Assembly: GCA_019931105.1 (NCBI GenBank)
Contig: JAIOUW010000001.1
Coordinates: 1,922,001-1,986,000 of the forward strand
Length of the DNA stretch: 64,000 nucleotides
Direction: 5' to 3'
Source: Flavobacteriaceae bacterium NBU2977
Lineage (GTDB): Bacteria; Bacteroidota; Bacteroidia; Flavobacteriales; Flavobacteriaceae
The first letter of the stretch is position 1. The number at the start of each line of letters is the position of its first letter. This document shows, piece after piece, positions 18,888-27,716 of the stretch. Under the pieces are notes generated by a model, which was not told where the DNA came from, ran no database searches, and saw only the letters and a program-made list of their open reading frames with translations. Position numbers and translations under genes: made by a program.

Positions 18888-21365
18888 ATGGCCAAGAATT
18901 TAGTGATAGTAGAGTCACCTGCAAAGGCAAAGACGATTGAAAAATTTTTAGGAAAAGATTATAAGGTAGAGTCCAGTTTTGGACATATTGCCGATTTGCC
19001 CTCTAAAGAACTGGGTGTCGATGTCGACAATAATTTTGAACCGAAATATATTGTCGATAACGAGAAAAAGGCCTTGGTCAAAAAACTTAAGGACCTGGCA
19101 AAGAAAGCCGAGACCATTTGGTTGGCCAGTGATGAAGATCGTGAAGGAGAGGCTATCTCATGGCATTTGGCCGAAACCTTAGATCTTGATAAAAAAAAGA
19201 CGAAAAGAATCGTTTTCAACTCGATTACCAAATCGGCGATTCAAAAGGCGATAGATAATCCGCGTGATATAAACTATAACCTTGTCAACGCACAGCAGGC
19301 ACGCAGGGTGCTGGATCGTTTGGTGGGGTATCAGCTGTCGCCCGTGCTTTGGAAGAAAATAAAACCGGGACTATCGGCAGGACGAGTGCAGTCGGTCGCG
19401 GTACGCTTGATCGTTGAGCGCGAAAGGGAAATTGAAGCGTTTGCTCCAGAGGCTTCCTTCAAGATTTCCGCAGAGTTCAAAACGAATGACGGTAGTGTGT
19501 TCACCGCAAAACTTTATAAGACATTTTCGTCAAAGAATGAGGCTGAAGCTTTTTTGAAACAGAATATCGGGGCCAGCTTCACAGTTGCCGAACTTGACAA
19601 GAAACCTGCTAAAAAATCACCTTCGGCACCTTTCACAACCTCTACCTTACAACAAGAAGCCTCGCGAAAACTCTATTTTTCAGTTGGCCGCACCATGCAG
19701 GTTGCGCAACGTTTATATGAAGCAGGTTTGATTACGTACATGAGAACCGATAGCGTGAATTTGTCGGGCGAGGCTATAAATGCCGCCAAAGAGGCCATAA
19801 TATCCAACTACGGAAAAGAATATAGTACGGTACGTAATTTCAAGGGCAAATCAAAAGGGGCCCAAGAGGCGCACGAGGCCATTAGGCCGACCGACATCAA
19901 TAATCAAACCCCTTCGTTGGAACGTGATCAGGCCAAGCTTTATGAATTGATTTGGAAACGAACCATTGCCTCCCAAATGAGCGATGCACAGTTGGAACGT
20001 ACCAACGTAAGGATCAAAACGAATACGCATTCCGACGAATTTACCGCCAATGGCGAAGTAATCAAGTTCGATGGATTTTTAAAGGTTTACATGGAAGGCC
20101 TTGATGATGAAGATAAGGCCGAAGAACAGGAAGGTATGTTACCTGCCATGAAAATAAACGATGCCCTTACCAACAACTACATCAGCGCGACGGAACGTTT
20201 TTCGAGACCACCTTATCGTTTTACCGAGGCATCCCTTGTTAAAAAACTTGAAGAACTGGGTATCGGAAGACCCTCGACCTATGCACCTACCATTTCTACA
20301 ATACTCAATAGGGGCTATGTCGAAAAAGGAACCATAGAGGGCACTGAAAGAAAATATACTCAATTATTGTTGAAATCGAACGAGGTCAAAGAAAAGACCT
20401 TGACCGAAATGGTCGGTTCCGACAAAGGAAAAATGGTGCCCACCGATATTGGTATGATCGTGAACGATTTTTTGGTAAGCCATTTTGCCAATATTCTCGA
20501 TTATAATTTCACGGCCAAAGTTGAAGAAGATTTTGACGAAATTGCCGAAGGCAATGAAGATTGGCAGAAGGTGATGAAAGATTTTTATAAAGACTTCCGC
20601 CCTAATGTTTTGGATGTCGAAGAGAATGCCGATCGTGCCAGTGGTGAACGGGTTTTGGGCGAGGATCCGAAAACCGGAAGGCAGGTTTCGGTACGTTTGG
20701 GTAGGTTTGGCCCGATGGTCCAGGTCGGTACGGTCGATGATGAAGAAAAACCGTTGTTCGCGAGTCTGTTGCCAGACCAGTCATTGAATACGATTACTTT
20801 CGAAGAGGCCATGGAACTCTTTAAACTCCCTCGTGATCTTGGGGTTTTTGAAGGGGAGGAAATTGCGGCTAATGTTGGCCGTTTTGGACCTTATGTGCGG
20901 CACGGAAAGAAATTTGTTTCGCTGCCAAAAGGAGAGAATGCCATGGAGGTCACATTAGAAAGGGCAATAGAGTTGATCAAGGAAAAGCAGAAAGCCGATG
21001 CGCCCATTGCAGCATATGAAGGTAAAGACGTGGTCAAGGGCGTTGGTCGTTTCGGGCCCTTCATTAAATGGGACGGCATGTTCATCAATGTGAACAAAAA
21101 GTATGATTTTGACAACCTCACGCAAGCCGATATCGAAGAACTCATCGAAGCCAAAAAGCAAAAGGAAATAGAAAAAGTTGTGCAAGACTGGCCTGAAGAA
21201 GGCATTCGCATTGAAAAGGCGAGATGGGGCAGACATAATATCCTGAAAGGCAAGGTCAAGGTAGAGCTTGCCAAAACGGTCGATGCCTCAAAAATGACCT
21301 TAGAGGAAGCCAAGGCCTTATTAGAAAAGAAAGCGCCCAAGAAAAAGGCCAAGACGAAAAAGTAA
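18888..21365 (+). CDS. topA: DNA topoisomerase I (type IA)
   Basis: Relaxes negative supercoils by cutting one strand through a 5'-phosphotyrosine. The 825-residue enzyme starts with the Toprim domain (LVIVESPAKAKTIEKFLG; acidic cluster SDEDREGEAISWH). The catalytic tyrosine lies in GLITYMRTDS (Y284). Instead of zinc fingers the C-terminus has several GRFGP-type repeats (GRFGPMVQVG, GRFGPYVRHG, GRFGPFIKW, ARWGRHNI) and a Lys-rich tail, the usual Bacteroidota form. It begins the topA-arginase fold-gldKLMN order. Confidence 0.98.
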   Translation: MAKNLVIVESPAKAKTIEKFLGKDYKVESSFGHIADLPSKELGVDVDNNFEPKYIVDNEKKALVKKLKDLAKKAETIWLASDEDREGEAISWHLAETLDLDKKKTKRIVFNSITKSAIQKAIDNPRDINYNLVNAQQARRVLDRLVGYQLSPVLWKKIKPGLSAGRVQSVAVRLIVEREREIEAFAPEASFKISAEFKTNDGSVFTAKLYKTFSSKNEAEAFLKQNIGASFTVAELDKKPAKKSPSAPFTTSTLQQEASRKLYFSVGRTMQVAQRLYEAGLITYMRTDSVNLSGEAINAAKEAIISNYGKEYSTVRNFKGKSKGAQEAHEAIRPTDINNQTPSLERDQAKLYELIWKRTIASQMSDAQLERTNVRIKTNTHSDEFTANGEVIKFDGFLKVYMEGLDDEDKAEEQEGMLPAMKINDALTNNYISATERFSRPPYRFTEASLVKKLEELGIGRPSTYAPTISTILNRGYVEKGTIEGTERKYTQLLLKSNEVKEKTLTEMVGSDKGKMVPTDIGMIVNDFLVSHFANILDYNFTAKVEEDFDEIAEGNEDWQKVMKDFYKDFRPNVLDVEENADRASGERVLGEDPKTGRQVSVRLGRFGPMVQVGTVDDEEKPLFASLLPDQSLNTITFEEAMELFKLPRDLGVFEGEEIAANVGRFGPYVRHGKKFVSLPKGENAMEVTLERAIELIKEKQKADAPIAAYEGKDVVKGVGRFGPFIKWDGMFINVNKKYDFDNLTQADIEELIEAKKQKEIEKVVQDWPEEGIRIEKARWGRHNILKGKVKVELAKTVDASKMTLEEAKALLEKKAPKKKAKTKK

Positions 21366-21493
21366 CCTATCTTTTGTAGGCTTGTGCGCCGCAGATAATG
21401 GAATCTTACCGAACAAAGGATAATCGGCAAAGGTCGTGTTCTATTTTTGTTAAAATAGTTGTTGACAGTTTGAAAGAATCATAGGCGATTTAC

Positions 21494-21525
21494 GTTGCTC
21501 CTTATGCCTTAACCCAATAACTTTG
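21494..21525 (+). promoter_or_regulatory. Bacteroidota-type promoter (-33 TTG, -7 TAACTTTG)
   Basis: GTTG at 21494-21497, then 20 bases, then TAACTTTG at 21518-21525, matching the TTG-N19-21-TAnnTTTG consensus. The ATG of the arginase-fold gene is 27 bases downstream. It is the best complete promoter seen in the window. Confidence 0.6.
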
Positions 21526-21552
21526 TAACAAAGAACCTGACAATCATCTTTT

Positions 21553-22710
21553 ATGGCTTATGATTTTTTGGTCCCTGTCGAAGACAAAGTTTTGGCCCAT
21601 TGTGAACTTCTACCGCCACAGGCCTTGGGTAGACATATCCACGCCCATACCACCAAAGACGGGCTCCCTGTACTGGCATTGGCATCTTTGGCCATTCTTG
21701 GGGTGAAGGAATCAAGAAATGCCTTCGAGAAAAAGCCCGATAAGCTCGATACCTCAGGTATTCGTTTGCAGTTATACAAATTGATGATGGGCAATTGGAA
21801 CTCCAATATTATCGACATGGGTGATATTGAGGAGGGAGAATCGGTCGAGGACACTTATTTTGTAGTAAAGGAAATCGTAGCCGGCCTTTTGGAAGAAGAT
21901 ATTGTTCCTGTCATTATAGGAGCCACCCAAGATATTACTTACCCCGCCTATCGTGCTTTCGATGGTATTGTCGATATGATCAATCTGGTGGCTATAGATA
22001 GTCGTTTTGACTTTGGAATTGACGATGAATTGATTTCCTCGCATTCGTACATGAGCAAGATTATTACCGACAAGCCGAACAATCTTTTCAACTTTTCCAA
22101 TATAGGGTATCAAAGTTATTTCAATGCCCAAGAGGAGCTAGATCTTATGGAGCGCCTTTTTTTTGATGCCTATAGGTTGGGCGACGTCGCTGCCGATATT
22201 GCCTTGGCCGAACCTGTGCTCAGAAATGCACATCTGGTAAGTTTAGATCTTAGGGCCGTTCGGGCAAGCGAGGTAGGGTTGCCAAATAGCTTTTCCCCAA
22301 ATGGTTTTACGGGGCGGGAAATCTGTGCAATAGCGAGATATGCCGGTCTGAGCGATAAGGCAAGGGTATTCGGCATTTATGAAATGGAGAACGGCAATCA
22401 ATCAAGTCAGTTGATCGCTCAGGTCATTTGGTATTTCATTGAAGGGTTCAACTTTCGAATTTCTGAATCCCCATTGACCCACAAAGATGACTTCACAAAA
22501 TATACGGTGCCAACTGAAAATGAGCAGTTGGTCTATTATAAGAGTCATTTCACCGATCGGTGGTGGGTAGAGGTTCCTTCTGTTTTGACTTCACATACTA
22601 AACCGGGTCTGCCCGCGTTGTTACCATGCACCGAAAAGGACTATTTAGACGCATGCGACCAAAACATTCCTGACCGGTGGTTCAAGGCCTATAAGAAAGG
22701 GTTTAATTGA
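21553..22710 (+). CDS. Arginase/formimidoylglutamase-fold protein, probably non-catalytic
   Basis: 385-residue cytoplasmic protein with the ureohydrolase (arginase/agmatinase/HutG) fold. In active members GGxHx, DAHxD and SxDxD bind two manganese ions. Here they read GATQD (123-127), DSRFD (149-153) and SLDLR (230-234). The two metal-binding histidines are replaced by Gln126 and Arg151, and one Asp by Arg234. Databases often call such proteins formimidoylglutamase, but metal hydrolysis looks impossible. Its fixed place just before gldK in Flavobacteriia hints at a link to gliding/T9SS, which is inference. Confidence 0.8.
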   Translation: MAYDFLVPVEDKVLAHCELLPPQALGRHIHAHTTKDGLPVLALASLAILGVKESRNAFEKKPDKLDTSGIRLQLYKLMMGNWNSNIIDMGDIEEGESVEDTYFVVKEIVAGLLEEDIVPVIIGATQDITYPAYRAFDGIVDMINLVAIDSRFDFGIDDELISSHSYMSKIITDKPNNLFNFSNIGYQSYFNAQEELDLMERLFFDAYRLGDVAADIALAEPVLRNAHLVSLDLRAVRASEVGLPNSFSPNGFTGREICAIARYAGLSDKARVFGIYEMENGNQSSQLIAQVIWYFIEGFNFRISESPLTHKDDFTKYTVPTENEQLVYYKSHFTDRWWVEVPSVLTSHTKPGLPALLPCTEKDYLDACDQNIPDRWFKAYKKGFN

Positions 22711-22832
22711 ACATAAAATTTTTTAAGGGATAATAACCTCCGATACAATATTTTACTCAAATCGAAGTTTTAGAGAGTAGAAATGCTAATTGTGTTTGCA
22801 GTTATAACCATAATCGAAATTTAACCTAAAGT

Positions 22833-24188
22833 ATGAAGAAGCTATTGTTATCATCTATAGCGTTTGTTTTTTTGCTCACGAGTTGTGGGTCAAAGACAAA
22901 AGGAGAACTAGTTGGGGCCAAAGGCAAGAAATGGTATCCGGAGAAGCCTTACGGAATGGAGCTGATTCCCCGTGGATCCTTTATCATGGGTAAGGCCGAA
23001 GAAGATCAGGCCAAGGTTCTCAATGCCCCCACAAAGACAGTTACAGTACGCTCGTTCTATATGGACGATACCGAGATTACGAACAGTGAGTACCGCCAGT
23101 TCGTAGAGTGGGTTCAAGATTCGATTGCCAGGACCAAATTGGCAGAACTTGCCGATCAGTTAGGTTTGGGCCCAGAAGATGGCGGAATCGGTGAATACGC
23201 ATACAAAGATGCTGATACCACAAAATTATCGGTATATGATAAATATATGTTGGATAATTATGTGGGCATGGGCGATAATTTAAATGAGGGTAGAGCACTC
23301 AATAGGGACCAAGACCTGATATGGGATATTTCAGATTATCCAGATGAGTATTATACCGAGGTGATGGATTCTTTGTACATACCTGAAGAGGAGTCGTACA
23401 ACGGTCAACGAACTATTGATGTGACAAAATTAAAGTACAAGTATAGCTGGATGGATATCGAGGCTGCCGCTAGGGCAAAGACCGGAAGAAGAAAAGATTT
23501 CATCCGTCATGAAGAATTGGAAATCTATCCTGATACAACGGTATGGATTCGAGATTTCGAATACTCTTATAACGAGCCCATGCACAACGATTATTTTTGG
23601 CATGATGCATACAGCGATTATCCGGTGGTAGGGGTTTCATGGAAACAGGCCAAGGCCTTTTGTAATTGGAGGACCAAGTTCAAGAACGACGACCAAAAAA
23701 GTCGCGGTAAACAATTTGTGAACCAGTTCAGGCTGCCTACCGAAGCCGAATGGGAATATGCCGCGAGAGGTGGTATCGAAGGTGGCACCTATCCATGGGG
23801 CGGGCCTTATGTAATCAGCGACACGGGTTGTTTCATGGCCAATTTCAAGCCACAGCGAGGTGATTACGCTGCTGATGCCGCCTTGTATACGGTAGAGGCC
23901 AAGTCGTACGAACCGAATGATTTTAACCTTTACAACATGGCCGGTAACGTATCTGAATGGACGAATTCAAGCTATGACCCAAGTTCTTATGACTACGTGT
24001 CGACAATGAACCCGAACGGGGGTGATGGCAGCAATTCCAGAAAAGTGATCAGAGGTGGTTCTTGGAAAGATGTGGCGTATTTTCTTCAGGTGAGCACCAG
24101 AGATTATGAGTATGCCGATTCGGCCCGAAGCTATGTAGGCTTTAGAACAGTGCAAGATTATATGGGAGAAGAAGATTCCACACAATAA
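22833..24188 (+). CDS. gldK: Gliding motility / T9SS lipoprotein GldK
   Basis: Outer-membrane lipoprotein that forms the periplasmic ring of the type IX secretion system with GldN. The lipoprotein signal has lipobox LLTSC (about residue 18). The rest is an FGE-sulfatase (SUMF1) fold, with the motifs MELIPRGSFIMGKAEEDQ, TEITNSEYRQFV, FRLPTEAEWEYAARGG and KVIRGGSWKD. The active-site cysteines of true formylglycine-generating enzyme are absent, so the role is structural. First of gldKLMN; 451 residues, normal for the family. Confidence 0.96.
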   Translation: MKKLLLSSIAFVFLLTSCGSKTKGELVGAKGKKWYPEKPYGMELIPRGSFIMGKAEEDQAKVLNAPTKTVTVRSFYMDDTEITNSEYRQFVEWVQDSIARTKLAELADQLGLGPEDGGIGEYAYKDADTTKLSVYDKYMLDNYVGMGDNLNEGRALNRDQDLIWDISDYPDEYYTEVMDSLYIPEEESYNGQRTIDVTKLKYKYSWMDIEAAARAKTGRRKDFIRHEELEIYPDTTVWIRDFEYSYNEPMHNDYFWHDAYSDYPVVGVSWKQAKAFCNWRTKFKNDDQKSRGKQFVNQFRLPTEAEWEYAARGGIEGGTYPWGGPYVISDTGCFMANFKPQRGDYAADAALYTVEAKSYEPNDFNLYNMAGNVSEWTNSSYDPSSYDYVSTMNPNGGDGSNSRKVIRGGSWKDVAYFLQVSTRDYEYADSARSYVGFRTVQDYMGEEDSTQ

Positions 24189-24220
24189 AAAATACAATAC
24201 TAATAATAAATACACCCCCC

Positions 24221-24236
24221 TCCGGAACCTTCCGGA
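24221..24236 (+). other. Stem-loop between gldK and gldL
   Basis: A perfect inverted repeat TCCGGAA-CC-TTCCGGA in the gldK-gldL gap (102 bases). It has no T run behind it, so an mRNA processing or stability element is more likely than a terminator. Confidence 0.5.
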
Positions 24237-24290
24237 AACAATCAAATTTTAACCAAATACTTTTAATAAACTTAAATTAAATTCTAAATT

Positions 24291-24941
24291 ATGGCACAGT
24301 CAAAATCAACAAAGAAACTATTCAACATGGCCTATGGCCTTGGTGCGTCCGTGGTAATTATCGGTGCATTGTTTAAAATCCTCCACTGGGAGTTCGGCCC
24401 TCTTACAGGTGGTCTGCTTCTTGCGGTAGGTCTTATCACAGAGGCACTTATTTTTGCGATCAGTGCTTTCGAACCGGTAGATGACGAATACGATTGGTCT
24501 TTGGTATACCCAGAATTGGCCGGTGGTGCTTCTAACGGAAGAAGCAATGAGATGGCAGAAATCAAGGAAGCCGAAGCTTCATTGTCCGCTAAATTGGATA
24601 ACCTATTGAAAGAAGCCGGTGTCGATGCCAGCTTGATGGAAAGCCTTGGTGACAGCATCAGAAACTTCGAAGGTGCGGCCAAAGGTATCGCCCCTACAGT
24701 CGATGCTATGGAGTCTACAAGAAAATATTCAGAGGAAATGGTTCAGGCGGCCGCCCAAATGGAATCTTTGAACAGCTTGTACAAAGTTCAATTGGAAAGT
24801 GCCAGCAAACAAGCTTCGGTAAACGAGGAAGTCGTACAGAATGCAAGCGCCTTGAAGGATCAAATGAGCTCATTGGCTACCAACCTTTCTTCTTTGAACG
24901 GAGTATACGGTGGAATGCTTTCTGCAATGAATAGAAACTAA
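24291..24941 (+). CDS. gldL: T9SS motor protein GldL
   Basis: Inner-membrane half of the GldL-GldM proton-driven motor that powers type IX secretion and gliding. The 216-residue protein has two N-terminal membrane helices (about 12-30 and 37-57, the second carrying the conserved Glu in GLITEALIFAISAFEP). A long cytoplasmic coiled-coil-like region runs to the C-terminus. Sequence and length are typical. It lies 56 bases before gldM. Confidence 0.97.
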   Translation: MAQSKSTKKLFNMAYGLGASVVIIGALFKILHWEFGPLTGGLLLAVGLITEALIFAISAFEPVDDEYDWSLVYPELAGGASNGRSNEMAEIKEAEASLSAKLDNLLKEAGVDASLMESLGDSIRNFEGAAKGIAPTVDAMESTRKYSEEMVQAAAQMESLNSLYKVQLESASKQASVNEEVVQNASALKDQMSSLATNLSSLNGVYGGMLSAMNRN

Positions 24942-24997
24942 TTGGATTTAGTACAATAAACCCAAATCAAATTAATAATTAAATCTAATTAGAAAAC

Positions 24998-26557
24998 ATG
25001 GCAGGAGGAAAGCAAACGCCACGTCAGAAGATGATCAACCTTATGTATTTGATCTTCATCGCGATGTTGGCCTTAAATATGAGTAAGGAAGTTCTAGCTG
25101 CTTTCGGAATAATGAACGAAAGGATGGAAGCTTCTAACAGCAAGACAATGGAAAGCAATGAGGCTTTCTTGGCAAGTCTTGAAACGAAAGCATCTGAAGA
25201 TGCGGCCAAATATGACAAGCTTTACAAAGACGCCCAGAAAATCAAGCAGTTGTCGAAGGACTATTATGATTATTTGGAAGGTTTGAAGCAAGGTATGATG
25301 GAAGGGGTCGAAGACCCTAAAGACTACGCCGTAATGGATAAATCGGATTGGTTGGACCAGAAGTTTTTTCAAGGCGACCAATTGGGTGAAGGCGGTAAAG
25401 AGTTTATGCAGCGCATCAACGATTACCGTACGCAAGTTGCCGCTATCGTTCCACAGGGAATAAAAGCTTCAGTCAATGATCGTTTTGAAACCGGCGATGC
25501 CAATGGCAAAGTTGAAAAACGTGACGGAACCAAGCAAGATTGGATCAACTACCACTATGAAGGGTTTCCTTTGGTGGCCTCGTTGGCCAAGTTGACAGCG
25601 CTTCAATCCGATATCAAGGCAACCGAAGAAGATGCTTTGAAAACGATGTTGGCCGGTGAGTTGACCGAACAGGTTTCATTGAAGAATTTTGCAACTTCTT
25701 TGATGGCCACTAAGTCTGCCTTTTATAGCGGAGAGCAGTACGATGGTAAAATAATCATTAGCAAGACCGACAAAACGTCGACTCCCGTTAGGGCCGAACT
25801 GACGTTGGACGGAAGAAAATTATCCGATGGAAAAGATTATCGTTTGGAAGAAGGAGGCGTTAAAATGTTGGTCGGTGCAGGTGCTCCTGGTGACCATACT
25901 GTTGAAGGTACTTTGTTCTTCATGCAAGATGGTGAGGAAATCCCTGTTCCCGTTAAGAATACATTTGCTACCATAAGCAAGCCTAATGCCGCTTTGATAG
26001 CCGCCGACAAGATGAACGTTGTTTATCGCGGTGTGGCCAACCCAATGTCGATTTCGATTCCCGGTATACCTAATAACAAGGTTCGTGCCTCGGCCCCAGG
26101 TTTGAAATCGGTCAGCGGAAGCAAATATGTAATGAACCCACAACAGGGAAGAACGGTAACGATTACGGCTTCAGGTACATTGCCTGACGGCCAAACGGTA
26201 TCCTCTAAATCCGAATTTCGTATCAAGGATATTCCGCGACCTTCTGGTACGGTTAGCAAACAAGCCGGAAACCTTGAGTTGCCGAGAAACAACTTGGAAA
26301 TCGCTACCATCGGTGCGATGTTGGAAGACTTTGATTTTGATTTGAACTTGGCCGTTAGTGGATTTAAGTTCAAGGTGCCAGGTCAACCAACGGTAGCCGT
26401 TAATGGGAACAAGCTCGACTCAAGGGCCAAGAATGCCTTGAAAAGGGCCAAGCGAGGTGACGCGGTTCAGATCTTTGACGTAGAAGCTTATATCACTAAT
26501 AATAAGAGTTACAAATTGAAGAAAGTATCTCCTATTGTAGTGGAGATTACAAACTAG
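24998..26557 (+). CDS. gldM: T9SS motor protein GldM
   Basis: Single-pass motor partner of GldL that spans the periplasm and contacts the GldK/GldN ring. The 519-residue protein starts MAGGKQTPRQKMINLMYLIF, with one membrane helix at about 11-30. A helical bundle (about 35-220) and Ig-like beta domains D2-D4 follow. All regions are present and the length is standard. Followed by gldN after 59 bases, with a stem-loop between. Confidence 0.97.
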   Translation: MAGGKQTPRQKMINLMYLIFIAMLALNMSKEVLAAFGIMNERMEASNSKTMESNEAFLASLETKASEDAAKYDKLYKDAQKIKQLSKDYYDYLEGLKQGMMEGVEDPKDYAVMDKSDWLDQKFFQGDQLGEGGKEFMQRINDYRTQVAAIVPQGIKASVNDRFETGDANGKVEKRDGTKQDWINYHYEGFPLVASLAKLTALQSDIKATEEDALKTMLAGELTEQVSLKNFATSLMATKSAFYSGEQYDGKIIISKTDKTSTPVRAELTLDGRKLSDGKDYRLEEGGVKMLVGAGAPGDHTVEGTLFFMQDGEEIPVPVKNTFATISKPNAALIAADKMNVVYRGVANPMSISIPGIPNNKVRASAPGLKSVSGSKYVMNPQQGRTVTITASGTLPDGQTVSSKSEFRIKDIPRPSGTVSKQAGNLELPRNNLEIATIGAMLEDFDFDLNLAVSGFKFKVPGQPTVAVNGNKLDSRAKNALKRAKRGDAVQIFDVEAYITNNKSYKLKKVSPIVVEITN

Positions 26558-26569
26558 TAGTATTAATTG

Positions 26570-26596
26570 ACCGGACGGCCTTAGAAGTCGTCCGGT
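26570..26596 (+). other. Stem-loop between gldM and gldN
   Basis: An 8-bp perfect stem (ACCGGACG / CGTCCGGT) followed by a weak AT run. It could act as a partial terminator that lowers gldN transcript relative to gldLM, or as an RNA-stability element. Confidence 0.5.
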
Positions 26597-26616
26597 AATT
26601 TTAAATTGAAATAAAC

Positions 26617-27516
26617 ATGAATTGGAAGAATGTTTTAATAGTCGGTGCGGTTGCATTGTTGCCGATTTCCATGATGGCCCAGGCGAATATCTTGAACGCC
26701 AAGAAGCCCGAGGATATCGGTAAGAAGACAGAGGCCCAAAAGGCCATGGACAATGACGCTCCTTTGGAGTATGGCTATGTCGATGATCGCGACATCCTAT
26801 GGTCGAAGACCGTTTGGGAAGTCATCGATCTTGATGAGCGTGTCAATTTTCCGTTGTACTATCCTACGGATACCATAGACATCGGGGCCGATAGAAGGTC
26901 ATTGTATGACGTGCTGATCAAGAACGTTAAGAACGGAAAACTTGAAGTTTATGCCGATTCGTATTTCACCGACAAGCGAAAGTTCAATGATTTACAGGCT
27001 ACCTTGCAAAGCGTAGATACGACCGACTACGGTTATGAGCAGCTAAATGCAGGCGAAGCTCTTTCCGCCGAATATGTCATCAGGCGAGATCTTTCTGCCG
27101 CCGATATCGAAGAATACCGTATCAAAGGTATGTGGTACTTCGACAAGCGACAGGGAGAATTAAAATATCGCTTGTTGGGTATTGCCCCAGTGGCTCCCGA
27201 CGTAAACTTTATCGGTGATGAGTCGATGGATCCGGATCAGAACAAAGTAGAACTTTTCTGGGTATGGTATCCTGACGCACGGCAGATTTTACACGAAGCG
27301 AAGGTGTTTAACCAACGTAATTCGGCACAGCCGATATCATTCGATATGTTGTTGAACGCAAGACGGTTCGGAGCGATTATCTATAAAGAAGATAACGTAC
27401 ACGGTGACCGGGCGGTAAACGACTATATTGCCGACAATGCCTTGTTTCAACTATTGGAAGCCAATAGGATCAAAGAGGTTATTCGAGATCGTGAACAAGA
27501 TATGTGGGCATACTAG
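26617..27516 (+). CDS. gldN: Gliding motility / T9SS protein GldN
   Basis: Periplasmic ring component that partners GldK at the outer membrane. The 299 residues start with a signal peptide (ends ISMMAQ, about residue 22). The family-typical patterns include WSKTVWEVIDLDERVNFPLYYP and the C-terminal MLLNARRFGAIIYKEDNV. Last gene of the cluster, with a strong terminator 27 bases after its stop. Confidence 0.96.
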   Translation: MNWKNVLIVGAVALLPISMMAQANILNAKKPEDIGKKTEAQKAMDNDAPLEYGYVDDRDILWSKTVWEVIDLDERVNFPLYYPTDTIDIGADRRSLYDVLIKNVKNGKLEVYADSYFTDKRKFNDLQATLQSVDTTDYGYEQLNAGEALSAEYVIRRDLSAADIEEYRIKGMWYFDKRQGELKYRLLGIAPVAPDVNFIGDESMDPDQNKVELFWVWYPDARQILHEAKVFNQRNSAQPISFDMLLNARRFGAIIYKEDNVHGDRAVNDYIADNALFQLLEANRIKEVIRDREQDMWAY

Positions 27517-27542
27517 CATAAAGAATTCCAATTCAAATATTT

Positions 27543-27576
27543 AAAAAAACCTGACATTTTTAGTCAGGTTTTTTTG
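27543..27576 (+). terminator. Terminator of the gld cluster
   Basis: A stem of AAACCTGAC with GTCAGGTTT, extended by A-T pairs, a 7-base loop and a run of seven or more T. Confidence 0.9.
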
Positions 27577-27704
27577 TGCTTAAAAGTTAATCGACAAATA
27601 TTGGGTCGCCAACAGTTTCACCTCCCAGTGAATAGCTTGAAAGATTTTTTTTTGTCATTGGAGCGAAATTTTAGTGACAGGGAGTGCGATACCCTCCAAT
27701 TTTT

Positions 27705-27712
27705 TACCTTTG
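27705..27712 (+). promoter_or_regulatory. -7 promoter element (TACCTTTG) for the FAD oxidoreductase gene
   Basis: TACCTTTG matches TAnnTTTG and ends only 4 bases before the ATG at 27717, implying a leaderless or near-leaderless transcript. Confidence 0.4.
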
Positions 27713-27716
27713 CCCA

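Noticed and set aside
26785-26800. Stretch in gldN resembling the tRNA-Arg att core (GATGATCGCGACATCC)
   Set aside because: Short, imperfect match within well-conserved coding sequence, most likely chance.
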